Shown here one piece after another: positions 49,191 to 60,240 of a stretch of 64,000 bases of DNA. Positions within the stretch are counted from its first letter, which is position 1; every line of letters starts with the position of its first letter. The stretch spans positions 2,234,501-2,298,500 of the forward strand of contig OY987268.1 in the NCBI GenBank assembly GCA_963920665.1, written 5' to 3'. The notes below the pieces were generated by a model. It saw only the letters and a list, made by a program, of their open reading frames with translations. It searched no databases and was not told the DNA's origin. This stretch comes from Straminergon stramineum (Eukaryota; Streptophyta; Bryopsida; Hypnales; Calliergonaceae). Both the position numbers and the translations under genes were made by a program.

Positions 49191-52100
49191 TGCATCCTCA
49201 TTCTAGAAGAAAAACAACAAGCCTTTTGTTATCCAATAAGAGCCTACCATCTGTACAAATCATCAATTTCAATAAATAGGCACAATTATGGCACCAAAAA
49301 TTGTGACATTTATCATCAAAATAGTCATGAAATTATGGATTTATGTTTTAAGCCATGCGTCATGAAACATGCCCGATCTTGGAATACCGCCAATTTAACG
49401 AAATCGACATTACAGAAATGGACTCCATCAAGATTATGACACAGACACCGGCCAATACAAATTCGAAGCAACAGAGCTCCAAAATTCCAGAATGTCCATC
49501 TATGGAATTTGATTTTGAAGAATTCGAATTCCATAGTCAATGTTCAGTGATCCATGATAAAAAACAACTGATACACTAGGATACAAATAGGAGTGGAATT
49601 TGGTCTCAAAGACTTTTGTCGAATTTCCATCTTGGATTTCTCCTGTGGCATTATCGAATTTATCAAACACTGATCGACAGCTCCTTCGATTCGCAAGAAC
49701 AAAACAATCCAACTGTAACCATGGAACAATATTTCCCTTGGATCGATCTGATCCAGCAAGCAAAGATAGATAGCTAGCGCTTCAATTCACTGAGTGTCTT
49801 GCAGTACGTCGATTCAGGCGTACAGTATATCGATCCACATTGCTTTGAAGTCTGACTGCACTTGTACAGATTTTATATCTGCAAAGATACATGAATAGTC
49901 TCTGCATTGTTTATTTTTTAATTTATTTCTCCGACTAATTGTTGGTCTCACAGACTTCTCCAAATGAATGGTGGCGACGGGGGCCAGTCACAACTTGAGG
50001 GGCATGGGCTGCAGACGCTGTGCAGACACGACTTGGTCAAATTGTCAAGATATTCAGTATCCAGCTAGAAATTGGCACTTTCTAGGCGTCTGTCTGAAAT
50101 TGCATCAATACAAGCCCTAGTTTTTTTTTGGGTGTGTGTAGCAAATGATTAGAAAAGTTCATAGCAAAATGGGGAGGATTTCATTTCAAAGCGCAGGGCA
50201 GGAGTATTTTACCCCACAGGCTAAAACATTCCAATTTATCCCGTAAGTGCTTGAATTGAAGATAGGAAGGGCACTTGTAAAAATGATAATGACTAACACT
50301 AACTCCGTCCTCTACAACTAATATTATATTAGTGGTTCATGTAGAGCAATCAGATTTTTCCTTGTCTTTGATAATTACATAAACGTGTAGTCTTCATTGG
50401 AAGCTTGCTCTGTCAATAATTTAATATTAGCTGGTTGAGGTGCAATTTTCAAAACATTCATCATTCACCGGGGGGATAGTTGAGCATTTAGCAGGTAATT
50501 TCCCCGGTAATTTCAGGGTTCGGACAAATCCGTGTACCTTGGTGATAGGGCCGCATCCTAGCTGGTAGGAATAATTCTTTCTTGCTGGATCATCGAATCC
50601 CAATGGTTGAGAGTTGAGTTACCAACACTCAACTGAAACACTGCCGCAACGGAATGAACGAATGCACACTCAATACAGTATTCTCTTGGAAGCATCTCAT
50701 CGTGCAGTAGGCAACAAGATCACACGGTATGGGTCTACGACTCAGTGCCATATCCCAGTTTTCTATTATATTTTCCATTTCTATATTACGAGGCACACGG
50801 CAGGAATTCTGGCAGCTTTACATCCTGCGTTGCAACAGTGTTTTCGTGGGGACGCGGTCCTCTGGTCGACTGGCCGTTTTCTTACGCAAGGGCATCACTT
50901 CTCCGTCTAGTCCTTGGATCCAAACCACGAGCTCTGCGAGACTTGTGAGGAAGAGGAAGTCGTGCCGACGACCTTCTGTTGCGAGACAGAGACATTATTC
51001 TGAGGGCCGTCGGGTGAAACTTGTGCCTCTCGAAGAAATTTTCTGTCGCATGAGGTGAGTGCCTTGCGTTTCCTACCCACTTTTCATCACTCAGCGTCCT
51101 TGAAATTATTGTTGTGTTTCCTTTTTCGTGTCAGGTGGAGACACCTTACTGAAACGAAATCGACAGTGTTGTTGCTGGTGAGAGCGTAGTAAGTACTATT
51201 GTTAGACTTGTTCAATTTCTTGGTGCAAAGGAAAGAAGAGTCCAGCGCATCAAAGATTTCGTTGCTTCGGAAACCGACGATTTCGATGAAATGGGCGGGC
51301 GGTATTCCAATACTTTGCCACCTTTCAGACCCTGGGTCTGTGAAACATAAAATTCGTGTCAGTCCTAGTTTTCGGACCTTCATTTGCATCTGTGTCACCG
51401 TTTTCGGAGACGGATTTTAACGAAATGGATTATCGTTTGCAAAAGTTTCGCAGGGTCCAGTTTTGGGGTAGATGATAGCTTCAGATTATTTGGTGGTGTA
51501 CATCGTTTTTGAGCCGTGTGTCGCAGTTGTCTACGATTTGAGGTGGCGATTTGGGGAGTCTTTTTCCCCTGGACTGCACTGCACATGATATAGAGGAAGC
51601 GTGATCGATGAAGCTCTGGAGGACCCAGCTTCATGTTCAGTTACTTGTAGAGCGTACGTAGTGAAAGAATGAGCGAATGGATGAACTTAGTAAGTGAGTG
51701 AATTTTTATTAGGCCCCCCCCCCTATATCTGAATTTTCATTACCCCCATACCGATATGTTTTTTGAACATGCTAAACTGTGTTTTCTAAACACGTTTGTT
51801 TCAAAAACAAAATCAAAAACATGCTAACTGCAACCGATGTGGGATTAACAGCATATATGTATCTGTATAACCCATCCGTATTCTGTATAAGACAATATAT
51901 CATACTCCATATATGTACCGAAATATCTTACCGTATCAATCTTCAGTACCCTAAACCATGTTCCTTATCATATACGATATATATACGTATATACATCATA
52001 TCGTATACATATTATAAAAAATGGTTTTGGTTTTGGTGGTGGTGGTCGAAGCAGGTGTTTTATTGTATTTTAGTCAGGGGATAACTTAAGGGAGGGGGAC

Positions 52101-55100
52101 CGGAACCTCTCTTTTTAGGGGATGGTGAAGAGGCAAACGCTACAGTAGTAACTTACTTCAAATTTGCATATTTATCAAGTAAATCTGAACTAATGAAAGA
52201 TTATGGGTTCATCTCTGTTTCTATGTTGGAAGCGGTCTCTGTAAGTTAGTGTTTGTTTGGAATGGACTTATTATATAGAAGAGGACGTTGGCAAGAGTTC
52301 ATATGATTCTGGTGGCTTGATTGCTTGAATGCCAAGAGCATTAATCACTTAAGAAATTGATATGGAGGGACTTGTTTTGATTGTGTTGTACCCTACATTT
52401 ACTTAGAAGAGTTAAGTTACAATAGAAAATTTCAACACAAAAAAGGAAAGTATCAACCACAAACATTCACTTCTAACTAGGACTATCCTCAAGGCAAAGT
52501 TGGTTGATATTTGTGGTTGAAGCCATTTGTTTGTTTACTTTTCGGGAGGAATTTTTCTTGACTTATATTATTTGCATATCCAGAATAGCAATTTTGTTAA
52601 ATGGGCACAATTCTAATGTTGAAAATCATGACATATATCTTCATGTTGTAATTTTAGGCCACAAACTAGGATAGGCATGGATATATGTTACAAACCTGGC
52701 TTCCTAAAACTTGCCAAAGTAATGGAATATCTTTAATGTAATAAAATCGACGTTTGTGTGTGTAGGTTGTTGTTACTAGCATAAAGGTTTACATGTCATC
52801 TATCTCCTTATTGTAGGTGTTTTGATTTTGGCATCTCAAAGAATTTCATCATGTGGCCATTTTAGATTTGAAACTCTACTGAAGGTAGCTAGTACGTGCA
52901 ATAGCTTTTTGGTTTTTGGTTTTTGTAAAATATAGTAATCAAGTAATGGTATAGTACACAGGTCTCTCTTTCTTCCCAAATTTATTTTGTTGGCCTTGTT
53001 GGAAACAAATTCATATCAAATGCTCTTCATTCTAGAAACAATCTTCTACATACTCAATTATTCCATTGAAGTGACATAGAAAGGAGTTGATGGACATTTA
53101 TTATAAGACAGAAAGGAGTTTTGTTCATCCACTAAGTACTCCAAAGTCCATATTTTGAATGATGAATATAGGCCTTCATGGCCATGTCTTGTCCAAATAA
53201 TTTCACATTCATCCAAAGCTTCAATCTTTGAAAGGTGGCCCTTCCTCTACAATTGACTAATTTGATGAAATTGATGTAAAGGACATAATTGTACAAAGAT
53301 AATTAGAGAATGTGATAAATCTCATAAAACAATTTGGATGTTAATGTTAGCCATGTTTCTCCAATATTGAATGTTTTTCTTGATTTGATTTACTATATCC
53401 TACTTAGGTAGTAAAATGCTTAATTTTCCAAGTGATGGAATCCCTTTTGGTGGTTACCTACGCAAGTGGACATGGAGAGGTTTTGGTTTTGTGAGAAAGG
53501 ATATAAAGGTGAATTTCTATGTCATGGAATACCATGTCTACCACCCTATTGTGACTTGTTTGAGTCAATTATGCTAAATTGAGATGTGATATTGGCCATT
53601 TTTGTAAAGGAATGAATGTTTTTGTTCATTAAATTAATGGCATTCCAATACTTTGGGAGCTTTTAGAAAGTGAGTTTTAGATTTTAGACCTTTTTCTACG
53701 TTTATACCACAATTTTTAGAGACAAATGTGTATGGATCTTATGAAAATTTCTATAATGGGTAAAGTTTGGTACACATAGTGTGTCTATTGAAGAGTAAGA
53801 GAACAATCTGTGACATTATTGTGTTATGTTATATCTCACCTAAACTTGGTTAACCCCATAATGTTTTGCTATATTTGTTGCAGTTTTTTATGATCATGTG
53901 ATTGGGTTATTTTAGAAAATTTAAAGTATACCACCAAGTTTTAAATCAATTTTTGATATTCTTGTTTAAGTATAATACTGGTTTCTCTTGGACGGTTTAG
54001 TGAAGCCCCCATATTTTTAGTTGTTAACAAAGTTGACACTAGATTAAGATTTTGTCAACATTTCTCATCCATAGCAACCATGATTGCCCATTTTTTTACT
54101 TCTAAAATTTGATTTGTTTTCATTTTGTCTATTCCATTGAATATAAATTTTTTTATTATCACATAATAGATAATGAAAGTGTATCTTCAAATAGGGGTAG
54201 TTTAATGTTAATACTTGAGCTTTTTGACAATCTATTGTTAGGATAGGAATGTGACAATAAAGAATTCAAGCCATGCAAATTGTTACTTTTATGACTTGTA
54301 TATACACTCACATATATGTATATTTAATATTGTAATTAATTTATAATATATTTGTAAATATACATTATTTATATATGATTATATCATATTAAAAAAATAT
54401 TATTGCAATTTCAATAACCAATGATCAAGGATAAGTTACATAAATTTATGCACATCATCAAAACAAATTTATAGAGAAGAAACTTCTATTGTTGTGTTGA
54501 TTCTAACAAATCTATAAGTCCTTGAAAAGACAAGTAATACAAATTTATGGAAATGTTCATTTTATTCTTGTTTTAGTGTCAACCAAAAATCCAAAATTGA
54601 AAAAGCTTAATGAAAAACTCATTCTCAAATTTAAAGATGGTTGTGTCTTGACATTGAAAGACAACATTGTAGAAGACTCAAATTGATTTACAACTTCAAG
54701 TAAATTTTGAAGTAAATTTTAATTATATCTTGAAAAATGTTACTTTCATCATGAAAATTCTTGAAATTTAAACCCATCTTTTAGCTCTTTTCAAACATCG
54801 AAAGCATTACAAAATCAAATTTTGTAAGATGTGAATATTCATCAAGTCTATTTGAAAATGATTATTAGAAGGTAAAAGCTAGATGTAAAGAATTTATTGA
54901 ATAATTGACAAATTTGATGTAATTGATATAAATTGATAACCAAAAATGTATAAAAATTTAGGTAAAGATGTAGGCGTTTGAGGATCTAAATATCAAAGAT
55001 AATCACACTTACTTTTTTTGTTCTCCAAGTGGTTGCAAAGTCTAAAACCTTTGGTTGGTTAACACTGGTAGTACAAAGAGTAGCCGAGCCTTAGTTTTTA

Positions 55101-55112
55101 ATTTTTGGATAG
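49191..55112. other. Intergenic DNA, no gene recognised
   Basis: Composition is mixed: 49.35-51.66 kb is less AT-rich, and 52.1-55.1 kb is very AT-rich. No recognisable protein family is encoded. A run of 10 C lies at 51714-51723, and an AT-rich near-palindromic patch at about 51970-52010 is low-complexity. The exon-like stretch near 50.6-51.06 kb is listed separately. Confidence 0.4.
50614..51054 (+). other. Possible untranslated or orphan exon ending at a strong splice donor
   Basis: This GC-richer stretch holds a 110-codon frame (50729-51058) and ends at a near-consensus donor, TGAG followed by GTGAGT at 51055. It looks more like transcribed sequence than its neighbours. The encoded peptide is rich in Arg and Ser and has no recognised domain, and no convincing downstream exon was found. 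It could equally be a leader exon, a long non-coding RNA or chance. Confidence 0.2.
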
Positions 55113-55689
55113 TTAACCTTCAAATGTCTAGAATCATCTCCAGAATTGACGATTTGAGAAAAATCATTATAAAGTTCAATTTGGAAGCATATTTTGGAAT
55201 TGATTTACAAATAAAAATTGTAGATTTTGACTTGTGAATTCCATATGTATGGTTAGATTCACTAGTGCTATCACCAATCTTTTTTTATAAATTTTGAAAG
55301 AAAAATTTCAAAATTCCTTCAAAATTCAATTACAAGCAATATATTATGAAGTTTTTGATTAAATTTTTTTGGAATGGGTTTGAAATGAGGTTCTCTTCAC
55401 ATGATGATTTGGAAAAAAAATTGTGTTCTTAAGATCTATGACCTCATTTTTGCATATCTAGTTTTGAATTGAAGTCAATGCAATTTGACCACTTAACATC
55501 CTTGCCCATTTGTAATTTTAGAAAAATATATACTCTCTAACACCAAATCCAACCCTTAGATATGATAACAACTTGATAAAGTATCTCCATAAATTAGAAT
55601 AACTTTCATCCAAGCAATTAGGAGGAGGAAATTGCAATTCCAATCTATTCATTGTTTAGAAAATGGATGTCAAAGTGCTTAGGGGTTAA
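55113..55689 (-). mobile_element. ~569-bp TTAA/CCCCTAAG element, copy 2 (inverted)
   Basis: It is bounded by TTAA at 55113-55116 and 55686-55689. On the minus strand it starts CCCCTAAGCACTTTGACATC and matches 48606-49190 throughout. The far end is degraded (CCTTCAAATG instead of CCCCTAAA-type). It is non-coding. Confidence 0.8.
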
Positions 55690-56178
55690 TGAATGGTAAT
55701 AATTGTAGTCAGAATTTTACAATGACAAATCCATTAATACATTTACTTTATAATTGACGATATTAAGGATGTATTTAAATATGAAAGGAATTTTGAATTT
55801 TAGGCCCTAAGTTTTATTATATATGTCAATGACAATAGTTGTAAACAAAATCATAGACATGTAATGCAAAATTCGAAATCTACAACTTTTGCTTATTAAC
55901 GAAGGGTGATTGTAAGCCACACTACTTTAGTTTGTTTACAAAGTATTTGTACATTCTTGTGCATTCAATGAGCATTGTTTTTCTTATTGACAAAATTTGG
56001 TTTCAAATTCATTTTGAAAATGTATATCATAAAATTATTACAAAATTTGAAGGATCATCTTTGAAATTTTTGGGTACATAAACAATTCTTTAGAATTTTA
56101 GTTTCTTTTGGAGATATATAATTCTAAGACCTCTCATATAATAATATGTTGACTAGTGCATGCCAATACTTAGAGGGT

Positions 56179-56768
56179 TTAACCCCTAAACATCCCAAGT
56201 CTTCTCCAAAATTGATGATTTGAGAAAAAATTATTATAAAGTGTTATCGAGAAGAATATTTTTGAATTATTATACAAATAAAAGTTGTATATTGGAGTTT
56301 TAAATTCCATCCATATGGTAAGATTCAGTGATGTCATCACCCATATTTTTTTTATAAATTTTGAAAGGAAAATTTCAAAATTCCTTCAAAATTTGATTAT
56401 ATGCAAAACATAATCATTTTTTGAGTAAAATTTGTTGGAATGGATTTAAAATGAGGTTCTCTTCATATGGTGACTTTTTAAAATTTTCATGTTCTTAAAT
56501 TCTATGACCTCATTTTTGCAATTCCAATTTTAAACTAGAGTCAATGTAATTTTGGCTTGGTCAACCACTTGACATACTTGAACATTAGTAATTTTAGAAA
56601 AATATGTACTCTAGTAACACCAAATCCAACCATTAGATAGGACAACAACTTGACAAACAATATCTCCACAAATTAGGATGACTTTCATCCAAAAAGTAAT
56701 GAGGATGAAACTTGAGTTTAAATTTGTTTGTCGTCTAGAAAGTGGATGTTAGAGTGCTTAGGGGTTAA
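56179..56768 (-). mobile_element. ~582-bp TTAA/CCCCTAAG element, copy 3 (inverted)
   Basis: It is bounded by TTAA at 56179-56182 and 56765-56768, with both termini (CCCCTAAACATCC and inverted GCTTAGGGG) intact. It is the same orientation as copy 2 and only 0.5 kb from it. The copies share the ATTTTGAAAGGAAAATTTC / ATTTTGAAAGAAAAATTTC block and the ACACCAAATCCAACC block. It is non-coding. Confidence 0.8.
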
Positions 56769-58049
56769 GAGGTCCAAAATTAATTCCATATTTGGATTTT
56801 CATCTCAAAGCCTATTTGCATATTTTCACAAAAATATAAATCATCAAATAATTCTTTATATTGAAAAATAATGAACTGTTTAAAATATATGAATATGAAC
56901 AATTAAACTAAATAAAATAGAAATAAAACACTTGATTTCATTTCACATATTTTTCTTTTGGGAAAATTTAGAACTAATACTTCCACTTGTCTTTGAAGTT
57001 TTTTAAATTGTAGAGTGCATTGAGGATTTGAATGGCAACTGGCTTTGGCCTTTTAAATAATGCCTCATTTGAACTAACCATACTTTTTTTCTTTTTCATT
57101 TTTTCAATTAATGATATTATGATCTACAATATCTATATGAATAGTTTTCTTGCTAAATAGGTGGCTACAATTTAATAGGTCATGTCTTATAGATTTAGAA
57201 GTCCTAGGAAACAATGAAGAGTAGTTCATTATGATATAAAAAACCAGTGTAGTGTACCATGCAAATATCCTAATACCAAATTATTTTTAAAACTTTAAGT
57301 TTACAATGCATTTTTATAGAACTTCAAATTAAATTATAAATCTATGCCTTTAGGAGTTAAAGTTGTCTTCAAGCTCATTCTTATAAGTCACTTCTTCACT
57401 TGAATGTTCGTAGATTTTCTTACAATAACATTGGGAAATCCTATAATGCAACTAAATGTTTATGGCAAGTTAGCTGCAAGTCCCAATATTAATTTTGAAG
57501 CACTTTAAATGTAAGAATGTCTCAATTAAGCAAAATTAGATATACCATTGAAGGTAATACTAGTCTTATGATTTTGTAACTTTGATGGAGATTAAATGAA
57601 GAGTTGTTTTCCAAACAATTTTGATGGATGTGAAATTTGTTGTTTGACATTTTGGACACCTTAGTTGAAATTTGTATTTTCATCCCATAATGATGTTTTA
57701 TCTACAATGTGAATGTTGCTTGAGCATTTTTATTGCTTTCTTAACTTTTGAACATGTGGTTTAGACTTATGTTGAAGTGTTAAAAGGCGATTGACATGTT
57801 GGAAATGACTAGTTTCCTTGATTAGATCATATTTCTAGGAGGTTGTTTGTATTCAACACTAGCTACTTATAAAGATTATCATCAATATTGAATATCTTGT
57901 GTCTTGTAGTGGATAGTAAATTAGTGATTCAAGTTGTGTTATTTTTTATTTATATTTTCAATTGAATTTGTAGGGAAGGAGTACTACAATGTGATGCCAA
58001 AGTTCTTGTAACTCATTCTTGCTTTTCTACAACCTCTATTGGTTTAACA
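56769..58049. other. AT-rich DNA upstream of the receptor relic
   Basis: There is no recognisable coding sequence. It may include the former promoter and a 5' leader: TTTGTAG followed by GGAAGGAG at about 57967-57980 would be a plausible splice acceptor just before the first ATG at 58050. Confidence 0.35.
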
Positions 58050-59862
58050 ATGGACAAGCCTTTGAAACTATTGAAGGCAATTACTTTGAAACTATCAAGA
58101 GTTTCTTGTTTTTATTATCAAAAATTGAATACATCTCATGTGCAACATCCTTCAATTGAACACAAAGATGGTCAAAATGTGAGGATCTCTTATTTGGAAA
58201 ATCCTGTTGTTGAAAGGAATGATGGTGATGATGTTAGGATGGCTCATAGGGACATACCTTTTGGTATGTTTGGTTTGGGTGAACACTTGGTTTCACCATC
58301 CACTCCAATGGATGATAATTTCTTGCAATAGTATGAAGATTATTGTAAGAAGGTTGGTCAAATATTGGCAAGAGATAATTTGCATATATTGAATGCAAAG
58401 CAATGTCAACATTTGGTCAAGAAGCTTCGACACTTAGTGGATTAGATATTGAAGGAGATATACTCATCTGGTTGTGTTCAAGAGTTCAAAAGCATCTTGA
58501 GGGACATGCACCGTCTTGTGTTCAAAGCATTTTCACTAGTTGAAGAATGTAGAGGTGAAGATTTATCTATTTAAGCCATTTCTCAATTGGAAAATGAAGA
58601 ATCATTTCGAGAGTTATTGTTGGAGTTGGAGTGTTGCTTCAAAGCAACTTGTGTGAAGATTCAATCCAAGGATGAGATGAATTCAATTGATTTTGAAATT
58701 GCATGTAGTAAGGATGTTCAACATGATCGAGAAAACTTCAAAAGGATCATGGAAAATTCAAAGATTGTCATAGTGTCAAACATGTCCCCTAAGCTTACAA
58801 AGTATTTGCTAGGAAGGTTGGAGGACCTTGATCATGTGAACGGAGGTGAATTGAATACTTTGAAGTTTGCCGATTGTGGTATGTTTGAGAAAGGCAAACA
58901 ACTTGGTGAGGTTGGAGGTGTTGGTTCTGTTTATGAATCAAAGTGGCTGGGCCTCACTTGTGCTACCAAAGTCTTGAATAATTGTGAAGGACCATGTGAT
59001 GAGAAGACCATGGAGAATTTTTATACAGAATCGAGTATTCTTGTTGGTTTGAATCATCCAAACCTTGTTAGGTTCATGGGTATGGGAAAAGGTGATGATG
59101 GATGGCCATTTTTGATGATGGAAAAGATGGATACAAGTGTGAAGAACTTAATCACTGAGCACATTTCCGAAGGACTTTACTTGCATCCCTATGATGTTTT
59201 GCTTGATATCATTCAACAAATAGCAAATGGTATGTATTATTTGCATGATATGCATGTGGCACATCGCGATTTGAAGCCAGGCAATATTCTTTGGACTCCA
59301 TTGAGAGATGGAAAGCAATCCCTCCGATATTCAAGTTCCTTTGGATACATAAAATTGATTGATTTTGGTATCTCTAAAATTGAAGTTGGGAGTGAGAGTT
59401 TTGAGCCTGACAATATGGGCACCTCTATATATTGGGCTCCAAAGGTCTTGAAATTCTATACGGAGGGCAATGCAAATTATTTTCAAGCTGATGTATATTC
59501 ATTTGGCATTACATGTGCCGAGCTTTTGTGTGGTAGATTGTCATTTGCACAAGAGCAACCAACCTTTTTTTCAAGAGATTTATATGAGAAAGTAAGAGCT
59601 GGAATTCGTCCTGATTTGCCAAGCTTTTGTGGAGAATTGAGCACTTTGATAAGGGAATGTTGTGCTTTCAAACCTTTTGAAAGGCCAACATTTTCTAAGA
59701 TATGGAAGCGACTCAATATTGTGAAAATCAATTATTTGGTTGGACAAGAAGGATTTGAATCACCCATTTGCTCTTCAAGCAAGGTATGATGCAAATTGTA
59801 TTAATTGAATAAAGCAAAATTGTATCAAGAAGTAGAATCACTTAGAAATTGTTCTAAATGTA

Positions 59863-60240
59863 TGCTACAAAGTTCAATTTCATGGAATTATCAAATCTAA
59901 AGATGATTTGAGCTACTAAATGTGAATCTTTTATTTATTAAGTGAGAAAATTATTAATTGATATATCCTCCACTAGGAGTTTATACTTAAAAAACTTACA
60001 AGTGAATTTTCAAAGTTACATCAAACAAATACTTTTAATTCTAAACTATTGCTCAAAACTTATGCCAAAAATTACAATTGCGGAATCATCAAATCTAGAA
60101 ATTATTTTCTAGGTACAAAATGTGAATCTTTCACTTATTATGTGAGAAATTTGTTAATGGATTTATCCTCCAATAATAGTTTCTTCTTAGAACTTACTTA
60201 GTGAATCTTTATAGTTACATCAAACCAATACTTTTACTGA
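59863..60240. repeat. ~200-bp tandem duplication in the receptor intron
   Basis: Two diverged units lie head to tail. 'TGTGAATCTTTx..TTATTA.GTGAGAAA' occurs at about 59921 and 60121. 'TTACATCAAAC.AATACTTTTA' occurs near 60014 and 60214. The period is 200 bp. The repeat lies wholly inside the intron between the kinase and NB-ARC exons. Confidence 0.75.

Noticed and set aside
51960..52016. Near-palindromic TATACGATATATATACGTAT patch as a structured element
   Set aside because: Simple AT-rich alternation makes such palindromes by chance.
58329..58574. In-frame stops removed by U-to-C RNA editing
   Set aside because: U-to-C editing is known from organelle transcripts of some land plants, but this is a nuclear gene that also has frameshifts, so decay is the simpler reading.
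58320..58580. In-frame stops hidden in small introns
   Set aside because: The three stops lie in a stretch whose sense reading stays protein-like on both sides, and no paired GT and AG sites remove them while keeping frame.
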